Positions 17,493 through 26,961 are shown, numbered from the stretch's first letter. The stretch: DNA of 53,533 bases from Streptococcus sp. 263_SSPC (GCF_001071995.1 NZ_JVNU01000050.1:1-53533); one strand, 5' to 3'. Translations and numbers: made by a program. The notes: a model not told the origin generated them from the letters alone.

Positions 17493-19070
17493 ATGACTCA
17501 AACTATTTCTTTCGGATATGGTTCAAAACCAGCTCAATTTATGGCGAATAAACTAAACCGTCACGGTGTCATTGCAGGGGCCACAGGTACAGGTAAAACT
17601 GTAACGTTAAAAGTATTAGCGGAGCAATTAAGTGAAGCAGGAGTTCCTGTATTCTTATCAGATATTAAAGGGGACTTAGCAAGCCTTGCTGAAAAAGGCG
17701 AAGTAACTGAGAAAATTGCAGAACGTTTGGCAAAAGTTCATGTAGAAGACTTCGAACCAAGCTCATATCCTGTTGCTTTCTGGGATGTCTTTGGGGAAAA
17801 CGGAATTAACATCCGTACTACAATCTCAGAAATGGGACCAATTTTATTAGCTCAATTATTAGGTTTAAACGAAACTCAAGAAGGTATTTTAAACATTGCG
17901 TTTAAAGTAGCCGACGACCAAGGATTATTATTAATCGACATTAAAGACTTACGTGCAATGTTAAATTACGTAGGCGCACACGCTGGGGAATTACGTAACT
18001 TATACGGTAATATCGCACAACAATCAATCGGTTCTATTTTACGTAGCTTACTAGTATTAGAACAACAAGGTGGAGACAAATTCTTCGGCGAACCCGCATT
18101 TGAAATCAATGATTTATTCAAACAAGATCAAAATGGTCGCGGAGTTATCAATATTTTAGCGTCTGAAAAATTATTCCAAACACCAAAATTATACGCAACA
18201 TTCTTATTATGGTTCTTATCAGAATTATACGAAAACTTACCAGAAGTTGGGGACTTAGATAAACCAAAATTAGTCTTCTTCTTCGATGAAGCTCACGTAT
18301 TATTTGGACAAAGCAATGCGGCGGTTCAAGAGAAAATCGAATTAATCGTTCGTCTTATCCGTTCTAAAGGAATTAGTATTTTCTTTGTAACACAAAATCC
18401 AACTGATATTCCAAATGCCATCGCGAGCCAATTAGGGAACCGCGTGCAACACGGATTACGCGCATTCACTCCAGCTGAACAAAAGAACGTAAAAGCAGTG
18501 GCAGAAACGTTCCGTCAAGAAGATGGACAAGATTTAGTAACGGTGATTACAAATCTTAAAGTAGGGGATGCAGTTGTTTCAACACTTCAAGAAGATGGTT
18601 CTCCAAGCTTTGCAGAAGTAGTTTCGATTTACCCTCCTAAGAGTAAATTAGAAGCAGGCGATCCGCTTGTTCGTCAACAACTTATCAACCAATCAGCATT
18701 CTACGATAAATACGCAGAAATGTTTGACCGTGAATCTGCTCATGAACAATTAGCTGCTTTAGATGAACAATTCAAACAAGAGCAAGAAGCAGAATTAGCG
18801 CAAAAAGAAGCAGAAAAACAAGCAGAATTAGAGCGTAAAGAGGCTGAAAAACAAGAAGCTCTTGCACAAAAAGAAGCTGAAAGACAAGCAAAATTAGAAG
18901 AAAAAGAACGCGAACGTGAACAAAAAGAATTGGAACGTCAAGCGCGTCAAGCCGCTACAAAACGCGGAGATTCAGCAATGGACCGCTTCACTAAGAACGT
19001 TATGTCAAGTGTGGGTCGTGAAGTTGGCCGCGTAATTACACGTGGAGTTATGGGCTTATTCAAAAAATAA
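17493..19070 (+). CDS. HerA-like ATPase of the DUF853 family
   Basis: A 525-residue P-loop ATPase with Walker A GATGTGKT (29-36) and Walker B LVFFFDEAHVLF at about 258-269. The FVTQNPTDIP block and an arginine-rich segment (QLGNRVQHGLRAFTP) are typical of HerA/FtsK-like helicases of the DUF853 group. Residues about 425-505 are a long Glu/Lys/Ala/Gln coiled coil (repeats of EAEKQAELERKEAEKQ), followed by a short C-terminal tail. GGAGGAG precedes the ATG. Bacterial members have no firmly established role; DNA translocation is inferred from the family. Confidence 0.85.
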   Translation: MTQTISFGYGSKPAQFMANKLNRHGVIAGATGTGKTVTLKVLAEQLSEAGVPVFLSDIKGDLASLAEKGEVTEKIAERLAKVHVEDFEPSSYPVAFWDVFGENGINIRTTISEMGPILLAQLLGLNETQEGILNIAFKVADDQGLLLIDIKDLRAMLNYVGAHAGELRNLYGNIAQQSIGSILRSLLVLEQQGGDKFFGEPAFEINDLFKQDQNGRGVINILASEKLFQTPKLYATFLLWFLSELYENLPEVGDLDKPKLVFFFDEAHVLFGQSNAAVQEKIELIVRLIRSKGISIFFVTQNPTDIPNAIASQLGNRVQHGLRAFTPAEQKNVKAVAETFRQEDGQDLVTVITNLKVGDAVVSTLQEDGSPSFAEVVSIYPPKSKLEAGDPLVRQQLINQSAFYDKYAEMFDRESAHEQLAALDEQFKQEQEAELAQKEAEKQAELERKEAEKQEALAQKEAERQAKLEEKEREREQKELERQARQAATKRGDSAMDRFTKNVMSSVGREVGRVITRGVMGLFKK

Positions 19071-19085
19071 GAGGAGGCCAAAAGA

Positions 19086-19640
19086 ATGGCAAATGTCGTT
19101 GTATTTTTCGCGCAAGGATTTGAAGAAATCGAAGGCCTTGCAACGGTTGATATTTTAAGAAGAGCCGATCATACGGTGCATACAGTAGGGCTTGGAAGTG
19201 AAGTCATCACTGGAAGTCATCATATTCCGGTAAAAATGGATGATGTCCTTGATACATTTTACTGGGCAGATATCGATGCACTCGTGCTTCCAGGGGGGCT
19301 TCCAGGAGCAACTCATTTAAGAGACGATGAATTCCTTATTAAGAAACTAAAAGAGTATTTTAAAAAAGGAAAAATCATCGCTGCGATTTGTGCAGCGCCA
19401 ATTGCGTTACATCGTGCAGGTCTACTAAAGGACAAGAAGTTTACTTGCTACCCTGGAGTAGAAAAAGACATCAATCAAGGAACGTATACAGGAAAGCTTG
19501 TGGAAACAGATGGAAAACTCATTACGGGATGTGGACCAGCTGCAACATTTGAATTTGCCTATACGATTGCTGAAGCGTTGGGTACAAATACCAGTGCTCT
19601 TCGCGAAGGAATGCAATATAACAAACTTCTCAAAAAATAA
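19086..19640 (+). CDS. DJ-1/PfpI family protein
   Basis: A 184-residue DJ-1/ThiJ/PfpI protein, a family of deglycases, chaperones and amidases with a reactive cysteine. The nucleophile elbow is AAICAAPIALHRAG with Cys102. The conserved Glu lies in FAQGFEEIEG and the glycine-rich loop is LVLPGGLPGA. AGGAGG lies 15 bases after the DUF853 stop, so the two genes are probably co-transcribed. The exact activity cannot be read from the sequence. Confidence 0.88.
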   Translation: MANVVVFFAQGFEEIEGLATVDILRRADHTVHTVGLGSEVITGSHHIPVKMDDVLDTFYWADIDALVLPGGLPGATHLRDDEFLIKKLKEYFKKGKIIAAICAAPIALHRAGLLKDKKFTCYPGVEKDINQGTYTGKLVETDGKLITGCGPAATFEFAYTIAEALGTNTSALREGMQYNKLLKK

Positions 19641-19652
19641 AATCTGGGAAAC

Positions 19653-19684
19653 AGACTCGTCTCGATAGGGGCGGGTCTTCTTTT
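19653..19684 (+). terminator. Terminator after the DJ-1 family gene
   Basis: AGACTCGTC / GGCGGGTCT stem with two G-U pairs and a short T-rich tail. Moderate. Confidence 0.55.
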
Positions 19685-19747
19685 GTTACAAAAATGTTAC
19701 AATATTACAAATTCGTTAACTCAAACACTTGCATTTTACCCGGAAAT

Positions 19748-19775
19748 TTGAGAAAATAATTAGTGACCATATAAA
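19748..19775 (+). promoter_or_regulatory. perR promoter candidate
   Basis: -35 TTGAGA (19748-19753), 16-base spacer, -10 TATAAA (19770-19775). No clear PerR box is visible over it. Confidence 0.45.
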
Positions 19776-19803
19776 ACTAAGTACATAGAAATCAGGTAAT
19801 AGT

Positions 19804-20238
19804 ATGCATAAAGATGAATTAAAGGAAGTTGTTGGTCAACTTCGTAAAAAAGGAGTCAGAATTACTCCTCAACGTGTTGCAATGCTTGAGTTTTTAGCAA
19901 GTGTACACACGCATCCAACGGCTGAAGAAATCTTCAAGGCGTTGACAAAAGATGATCCACAAGTCAGTGTGGCAACTGTATATAATAATTTAAATCTATT
20001 TATTAAAGAAGGCGTCGTAAAAGAATTGACGTATGGGGATAGCGCGAGTCGCTATGACTTTGATTTAGGACAACATTATCACGCCGTATGCGACGTGTGT
20101 GGGAAAGTGGTGGACCTTTATTACCCAGTACTCGAAGACGTTGAAAAAGCTGCAGAACAGCTAACAGGATTTAAAGTAAGAGGGCATCGTATGGAAGTGT
20201 ATGGAGTGTGCCCAGAGTGCCAAAAGAAGCAAAAATAG
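19804..20238 (+). CDS. perR: Peroxide-responsive repressor PerR (Fur family)
   Basis: A 144-residue Fur-family regulator with a winged helix (RITPQRVAMLEFLAS, then SVATVYNNLNLF). All five regulatory-metal ligands of Bacillus PerR are at identical positions: His37, Asp85, His91, His93, Asp104. The structural zinc site is Cys96, Cys99, Cys136, Cys139. This makes PerR, not Fur or Zur, the best call. It senses H2O2 by oxidation of the iron-ligating His residues (known for the family). A Fur/PerR-like inverted repeat sits on the suf promoter in this window. Confidence 0.92.
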   Translation: MHKDELKEVVGQLRKKGVRITPQRVAMLEFLASVHTHPTAEEIFKALTKDDPQVSVATVYNNLNLFIKEGVVKELTYGDSASRYDFDLGQHYHAVCDVCGKVVDLYYPVLEDVEKAAEQLTGFKVRGHRMEVYGVCPECQKKQK

Positions 20239-20262
20239 TATTCGATTAAGGGGTATAGGAGT

Positions 20263-21864
20263 ATGGAGAAGGTCATTCAACGAAGATCCAAAAGTGGCAA
20301 AAATGAACACTCAAAAAAGGAAAATAAATATACTCAAGCTCCAGAAGACTTCGAAGAAACAGAAGTTGTAGACGAGGAAACTCTGGAGGAGCTGGAAGAA
20401 AAAGAACTCTTTGGTGGGAAAAAGCCTAAAAAGAAAAGACCTAAGAAAAAAATGAATAAAACGATTTTCTGGGTTATTGGGATTTTAACTTTTCTTATTT
20501 TGGTTTTCGAATTATTAACGATTCATAGCATTATGGCAAACCAGTTCAATGAAGAAGAATACAAGCGCATTATTCAAGTGGAACAAGAGGATGCCAAGAA
20601 ATACAACGAGAATTTAACCGTTAAAGATGACACTCAAGGCAAAGTAGAAGTGCAGGAGTTAATTCCAACAGATGATTCTGGAAATCCGATTGAGGCCATT
20701 GCGACTCAAATGGACGCATTGAAACAAGAAGTTCTTGAAAAGTATGCAGGCGCTACTAAGAAGACACTTATCTTCTTCAAGGCGTATCAAACAAAAATCA
20801 TCTCAAACGTGAACGATATTCACTACTATGTGTCTGTTTATCAACAAAAAGACAGTGGTTTTGAACAATTAGAGTTTAAAGAGCTCTCACATCAATTAGT
20901 ATTTGCGGATACATTACAGCCGTTTGAGATTGCAAAATTATTCAGCAATGAACTAGCAGTGTCTAACTTCTTTGTAAAGAAGGCACTTGATGAGTCTAAA
21001 GCCAATGGGTTAACAGATGAGCAAACTGCTAAAGTTACTGCGCAATTTATGGACGGAAACTGGAAGAAGTTAGATGCTTCGATTATCCAAAATGGTATCC
21101 GTGTAAAATATAAAGACGCTAATGACCAAGATGCAGAATGGTCAGTACCATTTACTGAGTTATTTGCATTCATGAACGAAAACATGATTCCTGAAACGGA
21201 AAAAGATAATTACGAAGCGTACCTAGCGACTGTAAAAGATAAACTAGGGAAGAAGAGAATTGCACTATCCTTTGACGATGGCCCACGTGCAGAAACAACA
21301 CCAAAAGTGTTAGAAATCTTGAAGAAATATAACGCTCATGCAACGTTCTATATCGTAGGAAGCCACGTAGAGGGCAATGAAGCTCTCGTGCAACAAGTTG
21401 TAGCAGAAGGCCATGAACTTGGAGACCACAGCTACAGCCATCCGTTATTGACGAAGAAATCAGCTGATGAAGTGTATAAAGAAGTTCATACGACTTCTGA
21501 TTTAATCGCGAAAGCAAGCGGAGGTTTGCGACCAATGAGTTTACGTCCGCCGTATGGTGGGTTTAATAAGATGGTATCAGAACAAGCTGGTATCGCGATT
21601 GTAAACTGGTCAATTGATTCCCTAGACTGGAAATATAGAGATGCTGCGAAAACAATCGAGCGCGTTAAAGAAACGGCTCATAATGGCGGAATTTTATTAA
21701 TGCACGATATTCATGAAGAGTCTGTTGAAGCTCTTCCAGCTGTTATTGAATATTTACAAGCGGAAGGGTATGAATTAGTGACGGTCACTGAGTTAATGGG
21801 AGATCAACCATTAAAATCAAATTACGTTTACTTTGACCGTGTAGAGAATAAACAAGTGCAGTAA
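20263..21864 (+). CDS. pgdA: Membrane-anchored polysaccharide deacetylase, PgdA-like
   Basis: A 533-residue protein that probably removes acetyl groups from peptidoglycan GlcNAc, giving lysozyme resistance. A charged cytoplasmic head (1-65) is followed by one membrane helix (IFWVIGILTFLILVFELLTI), an extracellular region of about 240 residues and a NodB domain from about 330. Catalytic features: SFDDGP (metal Asp pair), GDHSYSHP (metal His), RPPYGGFN, and LMHDIHEES. The layout and length match pneumococcal PgdA. GGAG precedes the ATG. It is 24 bases after perR and might be co-transcribed with it. Confidence 0.85.
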   Translation: MEKVIQRRSKSGKNEHSKKENKYTQAPEDFEETEVVDEETLEELEEKELFGGKKPKKKRPKKKMNKTIFWVIGILTFLILVFELLTIHSIMANQFNEEEYKRIIQVEQEDAKKYNENLTVKDDTQGKVEVQELIPTDDSGNPIEAIATQMDALKQEVLEKYAGATKKTLIFFKAYQTKIISNVNDIHYYVSVYQQKDSGFEQLEFKELSHQLVFADTLQPFEIAKLFSNELAVSNFFVKKALDESKANGLTDEQTAKVTAQFMDGNWKKLDASIIQNGIRVKYKDANDQDAEWSVPFTELFAFMNENMIPETEKDNYEAYLATVKDKLGKKRIALSFDDGPRAETTPKVLEILKKYNAHATFYIVGSHVEGNEALVQQVVAEGHELGDHSYSHPLLTKKSADEVYKEVHTTSDLIAKASGGLRPMSLRPPYGGFNKMVSEQAGIAIVNWSIDSLDWKYRDAAKTIERVKETAHNGGILLMHDIHEESVEALPAVIEYLQAEGYELVTVTELMGDQPLKSNYVYFDRVENKQVQ

Positions 21865-21997
21865 GAACACTTGCATTTTTACTCAAAATAAGGTACATTA
21901 ATTAAGTGCTTAAAGCACAGACCTTTTACAGAGTTTTGCGAATCACCAACGCTTTACTCAGTACAAGGCATAAATTAAAAGAAAGAGGTGTTTAGAA

Positions 21998-22267
21998 ATG
22001 GCTATTTCTAAAGAAAAGAAAAACGAAATCATCAAAGAGTATGCGTTACACGAAGGAGACACTGGTTCACCAGAAGTACAAATCGCTGTATTAACATACG
22101 AAATCAACCACTTAAATGATCACATCCGTGTTCATAAAAAAGACTTCCACTCAAACCGTGGATTAATGAAAAAAGTTGGTCACCGTCGTAACTTGTTAGC
22201 ATACTTACGTAACAAAGATGTTCAACGTTACCGTGAACTAATCAACCGTTTAGGATTACGTCGTTAA
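21998..22267 (+). CDS. rpsO: 30S ribosomal protein S15
   Basis: An 89-residue S15 with the typical [20 protein letters not shown] start and [20 protein letters not shown] block. The 133-base leader contains a small GTGCTTAAAGCAC hairpin (21906-21918) and may hold the S15 autoregulatory site, though I could not define it. AAAGAGGTG precedes the ATG. It has its own terminator and is not next to pnp here; about 10 kb of maltodextrin genes lie between them. Confidence 0.97.
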   Translation: MAISKEKKNEIIKEYALHEGDTGSPEVQIAVLTYEINHLNDHIRVHKKDFHSNRGLMKKVGHRRNLLAYLRNKDVQRYRELINRLGLRR

Positions 22268-22283
22268 TTTTAAGCCAATTGAG

Positions 22284-22316
22284 AACTCCCAGGCATTCGT
22301 TCTTGGGAGTTTTTTG
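22284..22316 (+). terminator. rpsO terminator
   Basis: AACTCCCAG / TTGGGAGTT stem followed by TTTTT. Confidence 0.85.
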
Positions 22317-22385
22317 TTGCTGTGAAACTTTGTAGTGGTTAAACGATATAGCATATAAACTATATTGCGACAGGAAGAAACATAC

Positions 22386-22422
22386 AAAAAGGGCACAAGA
22401 TCCAATCGTGGAGTCTTGTGCC
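22386..22422 (-). terminator. Terminator of the maltodextrin transport/regulator arm
   Basis: On the minus strand GGCACAAGA / TCTTGTGCC, 13-base loop, followed by CTTTTTG. It lies just beyond the regulator gene. Confidence 0.8.
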
Positions 22423-22436
22423 TTCTTTTATTTGAA

Positions 22437-23420
22437 TTATAGTTCTTTAATCGAGTGTGAAACGATTTGACGGTAACACATCATATTCTTGCTATTATTC
22501 GATTTAATCACATTGCGTAAGATTTTAAATGCGGAACGTCCTAATTCGAGCGTATGCACGTCTACATAAGCATCGATTTGAACAGAAGGGCGTACAGAGT
22601 CGAATGTAATAATCGGCATCTGAATGTGCTTCTCATTCAAATAACGCGCGGCTCCTTCTGCAAAGAGGGAGTCGGCTGTCACGAGTCCATCAATCGTTCC
22701 GGCTTCTAGAAGCTCTTTAATCGTCTCGTAACCACGCTCAATCGTAAATTCATCTACTTGAGCAATGAGTTTCTCGTTAACGGTAAGTTCGTATTCTTTT
22801 AAGGCTTTGATATAACCCTCGAGACGTTCTCTGGATACGAAAAGTTGGTCACGACCACCGATAAAAGCAATCGATTTGGCGCCTTTATTGATGATGTATT
22901 CAGTAGCATCAAGTCCCGCTTTTTCATTGTTATTATCGACAAATGAAATCAGAGGGGAAAGTGTCTTACCGATAATCACCGCTGGGAATTCTTGTTCAAT
23001 CGCAAAGTTCACAAGAGGGTCTTCTAATTCCCCGTATAGGAAGATTAGACCGTCCACGCGTCGTCCTAAAATCGTATCCTTTAGAATAGCTAAACGCTGA
23101 TGGTTATCTTGTCCTGTGCATAATTGGATTGAGTACTGATGGTCCGCTGCAATTTGCGCAATCCCTCGAATGACTTCCGGGAAGAAGGAGTTTTGATAAA
23201 ACGCATCAGAGTCTAATGGAAGAACTACACCAATGACATTCGTTTTATTACTTGCTAAGCTACGTGCATTGACGTTTGGATGATAGTTTAAGGATTCCAT
23301 CGCCTGACGCACTTTCTTTTTAGTTGCGTCGCTGATGCTTGATTTATCTTGCAACACGCGCGTCACTGTTGAAGGGGAAACCCCTGCAAGCTTGGCTACG
23401 TCTTTAATGGTGGATGCCAT
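22437..23420 (-). CDS. malR: LacI-family transcriptional regulator, MalR-like
   Basis: A 327-residue repressor with the LacI-type DNA-binding head TIKDVAKLAGVSPSTVTRVL and hinge (NYHPNVNARSLASNKTNVIG). A periplasmic-binding-protein-like effector domain follows. It is last in the minus-strand arm malX-malF-malG-regulator. The control region at 26732-27069 carries several CGTTTGC-type palindromes of the LacI/GalR class, its likely targets. The name malR is by context and family; the effector is probably maltose or a maltodextrin. Confidence 0.88.
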   Translation of the reverse strand: MASTIKDVAKLAGVSPSTVTRVLQDKSSISDATKKKVRQAMESLNYHPNVNARSLASNKTNVIGVVLPLDSDAFYQNSFFPEVIRGIAQIAADHQYSIQLCTGQDNHQRLAILKDTILGRRVDGLIFLYGELEDPLVNFAIEQEFPAVIIGKTLSPLISFVDNNNEKAGLDATEYIINKGAKSIAFIGGRDQLFVSRERLEGYIKALKEYELTVNEKLIAQVDEFTIERGYETIKELLEAGTIDGLVTADSLFAEGAARYLNEKHIQMPIITFDSVRPSVQIDAYVDVHTLELGRSAFKILRNVIKSNNSKNMMCYRQIVSHSIKEL

Positions 23421-23463
23421 CTGTATTCCTCCTTTCTTGTAATAAATGATTTCTAAAAGAAAA

Positions 23464-23499
23464 CACTGGATACGAACTTACAAAAATCCATATCCAGTG
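23464..23499 (-). terminator. Hairpin between permease and regulator genes
   Basis: CACTGGATA / TATCCAGTG with an 18-base loop, followed on the minus strand by TTTTCTTTT. It could end most transcripts before the regulator and lower its expression. Confidence 0.65.
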
Positions 23500-23510
23500 C
23501 CAAAATGGTT

Positions 23511-24386
23511 CTAAGATTTAATCGCTCCGTCAACCATACCTTTCATGATATGTTTTTGTGCGAGAATGAATAGGATAATAACTGGTAACATAATGAGTAA
23601 TGTTGAAGTTAAGATCATATCCCATTGTTTTGTAAATGAACCGGCGAAGTTTGAAACCGCGATTGGTAATGTTTGAATCGCATTTCCTTTACCGAGTAAT
23701 AGAAGTGGTAATAGGAAGTCGTTCCAAATCCAAATTCCGTTCAAGATTAAGATTGTAACGTAGATTGGTTTTAAGATTGGAAGAACTACGTAGAAGAATG
23801 TTTGCATTTTGTTACATCCGTCTAATTCAGCAGCTTCTTCGATTTCTAAAGGAACCCCTTTAATGAATCCGTGGAACATGAACACTGAAAGTGACATACC
23901 AAAACCAGTGTACGCTAGGATAATCCCTGGGTAAGAACGTAATAAGCTGAATCCGAAGATTGGCATTGTAATTGCGTCACTCATGATTTTGAACCAAGTT
24001 ACTAATGGATACATTACAACTTGGAAAGGAATTACCATTGAAGCAACGAAGATGAAGAAAATCACTAATGAAGATTTAGAACGGTAACGAACTAATCCCC
24101 ATGCAGCAAGAGCAGAGAATAAAGTGATTGTAAATAATGAAATCACAGTAATAATTGTTGATGCTAAGAATGATGAAGGATAGTTAATCGATGGGTTTTT
24201 CCAAATTGTAACAATGTTTGTCCAAAGTTGTCCGAAGCTTGCAGGTAATGCAAGAGGGTCAGCTAAGATATCAGCAGAACTTTTCGCAGAGTTAATCACT
24301 AAAAGAACGATTGGACTCAAGAAAAGTAAGAATAGGAGAAGTCCTAAAATTTCGAGAAGTAAGATTCCGAATTTTTGTTTTTTCAT
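23511..24386 (-). CDS. malD: Maltodextrin ABC transporter permease, MalG type
   Basis: A 291-residue inner-membrane permease of the carbohydrate CUT1 class with six predicted membrane helices. The cytoplasmic EAA loop reads EIEEAAELDGCNKMQTFFYV, ending in VVLPILKP, the contact site for the ATPase. It starts with the A of the preceding stop codon (TAATG), a one-base overlap with the MalF-type gene. AAAGGAG precedes it. The ATPase (MsmX/MalK) is not in this window. Confidence 0.92.
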   Translation of the reverse strand: MKKQKFGILLLEILGLLLFLLFLSPIVLLVINSAKSSADILADPLALPASFGQLWTNIVTIWKNPSINYPSSFLASTIITVISLFTITLFSALAAWGLVRYRSKSSLVIFFIFVASMVIPFQVVMYPLVTWFKIMSDAITMPIFGFSLLRSYPGIILAYTGFGMSLSVFMFHGFIKGVPLEIEEAAELDGCNKMQTFFYVVLPILKPIYVTILILNGIWIWNDFLLPLLLLGKGNAIQTLPIAVSNFAGSFTKQWDMILTSTLLIMLPVIILFILAQKHIMKGMVDGAIKS

Positions 24387-25312
24387 TATAAGTCAATCTC
24401 CTTTCGTTTAGTGATAGATGTTTGGATTAAGCTGATCACTACTAAGATGAAGAATAAGATAACGGCACGAGCTTGTCCTTGAGCCATTAAGTTGTCTCCC
24501 GAAGCAGTGTTGTAGATATTCATTGTAATGAACTCTGTACTTTGAATCGCTTTATCATGCCATAGTAGTGATGGTCCACCACCTGTTAATGAGAAGTTTA
24601 CATCGAAAATCTTGAATGAGTTAGTGATTGTCAAGAAGAGTGACACAGTGAACGCTGGCATTACCATTGGGATGATAATGTGACGTAGACGTTGCCATGC
24701 ATTAGCACCGTCAAGTGAAGCAGATTCTACAAGACTTGAAGGTACGTTTTGTAATGCAGCAAAGTAAATCATCATGATATAACCTGCATATTGCCATGTG
24801 TTAGTGATAATTAAAGCAGCAACGGCTAATTTCACATCTCCAAGGAATAGGTTATTAATTAAAAAGTCGCTTCCGATCATTTGACCTAAAGCAGGGAATA
24901 CTGAGTTATAAATGAATTGCCAAATGTAACCTAGTACAAGACCCCCGATTAAGTTTGGAATAAAGAATCCAGCACGGAAGATGTCTTTAAGCTTAATTTT
25001 ACTTGAAACAAGTAGAGCTAAGCCGAATGATACAACGTTAATCACGATTACGTTAAATAATGCGAAGATTACTGTGATCATTAAAGAGTATTGAAAACGT
25101 GTGTCCGCTAAACTGTCTGTAAAGTTTTTAAGTCCCACAAATTGTAAGTTAGTTTGTGTAACGCTCTTCCAGTCAGTTAATGAGTAGTAGAACCCTAAGA
25201 AGAAAGGCACGATAATAACAAGTGCAAAGATGATAAATGCAGGTAACACTAAGCGGTAAAAATTGCGTTTTGCACGAGCTTCTCTGCTTAAAGCTTTCTT
25301 ATTCTTAGACAT
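24386..25312 (-). CDS. malC: Maltodextrin ABC transporter permease, MalF type
   Basis: A 308-residue permease forming the transport channel with the MalG-type partner. It starts MSKNKKALSREARAKRNFYR, then six membrane helices. The EAA loop is SSLVESASLDGANAWQRLRH, followed by IIIPMVMP. GGAGG precedes the ATG. The N-terminus is short, as in streptococcal MalC, without the large periplasmic P2 loop of enteric MalF. A hairpin at 25385-25411 separates it from the binding-protein gene. Confidence 0.92.
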   Translation of the reverse strand: MSKNKKALSREARAKRNFYRLVLPAFIIFALVIIVPFFLGFYYSLTDWKSVTQTNLQFVGLKNFTDSLADTRFQYSLMITVIFALFNVIVINVVSFGLALLVSSKIKLKDIFRAGFFIPNLIGGLVLGYIWQFIYNSVFPALGQMIGSDFLINNLFLGDVKLAVAALIITNTWQYAGYIMMIYFAALQNVPSSLVESASLDGANAWQRLRHIIIPMVMPAFTVSLFLTITNSFKIFDVNFSLTGGGPSLLWHDKAIQSTEFITMNIYNTASGDNLMAQGQARAVILFFILVVISLIQTSITKRKEIDL

Positions 25313-25384
25313 ATAAGAGTTCCTCCTTTATTTAGATTGAAGCGGTGAGGGTAGTCACCGATTTGGTTCTATTGTAGCACATAA

Positions 25385-25411
25385 CCCACAGTCACTAAAA
25401 GTGGCTGTGGG
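25385..25411 (-). terminator. Attenuator-like hairpin between malX and the permease genes
   Basis: CCCACAGTCACT / AGTGGCTGTGGG, one G-U pair, 3-base loop. No long U tract follows on the minus strand, so it probably stabilises or partly terminates the malX transcript so that the binding protein is made in excess. Confidence 0.6.
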
Positions 25412-25432
25412 CCAATGCAACAATATTAATGA

Positions 25433-26731
25433 TTATTTTTTAAGTAAGCTAGGAACTTCTTTGATTTGGTTGATAATCAATTCTTGGAATTTAGCTTTGT
25501 CGATTTGACCTTGAGCATATTGTCCATAGATTGGTCCTAATTTGTTCATTAAGAAGTTGTCAGGCATGAAGTATGGGTTATCAAATGAGTAAACAGGTTT
25601 CTTCGCGCTAATCCATTCAGCTAAGAAGCGAGATAATGGAGCTGATGGTTTCTCAGTTGTGTTAGAGAATGGAGAAATCATGTTAGCTTTGTTTACGATG
25701 TAGTCTTGACCTTCTTTAGTATCAACTAAGTCATTGAAGAACTTGTTGATGTATTCTAAAGCTTTAGTGTCTTTGTTAACTACGTAGTAAGATGGAGCAC
25801 CGATGAATAATCCGTCAGCGTTTTTATCTTTACCAAGAGTTTGATAAGGGATGAATCCCATTTCGAAGTTAGCGTTTAATTGTTTTAGGTTAGGGTCTTT
25901 CCAGTTACCTTGGTGTAGGAAAGCAGCTTTACCTGAAGCGAACGCTGAGTCCATATCTTCTTGTGTGCCAACTGTTAAGAGTTTTTTCTCTGTGTGATTG
26001 AATAATAATTCAACCCAGTTAGCGTAGTTTTCTAAACGTGTTTTGTCCATTTCACCTTTAAGAACTTGTTCAGTTACTGAACGGTCGCCGTTTGGAAGAC
26101 CAGAACTTAAGTAAGCACCGAAGTCGTGGATACCCATGATCCAAGTTTCGCCTTCTTTAGTAGCAGTAGCAACAACAGTAGTTAATCCTAACTCAGATTT
26201 TTTGCTTTCTAAAGTGTCCATTGCTTTTTGAACAGCTTCAAATGAAGTTAGAGTAGATGGGTCGATACCAGCTTTAGTTAAGATTTCTTTGTTGTAAGCT
26301 AATCCGTATCCTTCTACAGATACTGGGAATCCGTATACGTCGTTTCCTTGTTTGAATTCGAATTCTGTTTTGTCAATCCAGTCACCTTTTAATGGTTGGA
26401 TGCTATCTTTCCACATGTCGTAACCAGATTGACCTTCGATTACGAATACGTCGGGAGCTGTACCAGCTGTGAATTCTGTTTTTAATTGGTCAGAGATTTT
26501 ACATGAACCAGAACATGTTTTAATGTTAACTGTTACTCCGTTCTTTTCTCCCCATTCTTTAGCGTAAGCTGTTAAAGCTTCTTGAATTTCACTCTTGTTA
26601 CTATATAAAGTGAATTCTTTTTTGCTCTCAGAGCTTCCTCCTTTAGAAGAGTCTTGTTTTGCTCCACATCCAGCTAATGCTAAACCAGCTAAACCAAGAG
26701 CTAATGATTTTGTAAACCATTTGTTTGCCAT
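25433..26731 (-). CDS. malX: Maltodextrin-binding lipoprotein
   Basis: A 432-residue extracellular solute-binding protein of the ABC sugar class (MalE/MalX). The signal ends in the lipobox LALAGC, with Cys22 as lipidation site. Ser/Lys-rich linker residues follow. It lacks obvious truncation. Signature segments include GTAPDVFVIEGQSGYDMW and AFASGKAAFLHQGNWKDPNL. It is first in the minus arm, with a strong promoter carrying an operator. AAGGAGG precedes the ATG. Maltodextrin specificity is inferred from malQ and the phosphorylase across the control region. Confidence 0.9.
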   Translation of the reverse strand: MANKWFTKSLALGLAGLALAGCGAKQDSSKGGSSESKKEFTLYSNKSEIQEALTAYAKEWGEKNGVTVNIKTCSGSCKISDQLKTEFTAGTAPDVFVIEGQSGYDMWKDSIQPLKGDWIDKTEFEFKQGNDVYGFPVSVEGYGLAYNKEILTKAGIDPSTLTSFEAVQKAMDTLESKKSELGLTTVVATATKEGETWIMGIHDFGAYLSSGLPNGDRSVTEQVLKGEMDKTRLENYANWVELLFNHTEKKLLTVGTQEDMDSAFASGKAAFLHQGNWKDPNLKQLNANFEMGFIPYQTLGKDKNADGLFIGAPSYYVVNKDTKALEYINKFFNDLVDTKEGQDYIVNKANMISPFSNTTEKPSAPLSRFLAEWISAKKPVYSFDNPYFMPDNFLMNKLGPIYGQYAQGQIDKAKFQELIINQIKEVPSLLKK

Positions 26732-26790
26732 AATATTTTTCCTCCTTAAGTTTCGTTATAGATTACGCAAACGATTTCTTAACTGAATTC

Positions 26791-26819
26791 AGTATACCGC
26801 TTTCACGAAACGTTTGCAA
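26791..26819 (-). promoter_or_regulatory. malX promoter with overlapping operator
   Basis: Minus strand: -35 TTGCAA (26814-26819), 17-base spacer, -10 TATACT (26791-26796). The operator-like ACGAAACGTTTGCAAG (26805-26820) covers the -35, so a bound LacI-type repressor would block polymerase. A second half-like site GCAAACGAT lies downstream of the -10. Confidence 0.7.
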
Positions 26820-26961
26820 GTATTTTTATCAAAAAAAATTTTACTTCTTAAAAATGCGGATTTAAAGCGATTTTCTTAGGTTATTAATATTTGAATAGTG
26901 CTAAAAACACGATAAAACCGCCGTTATATCTAAATAGAATAAAAAAGTTAAAAAATATTAC

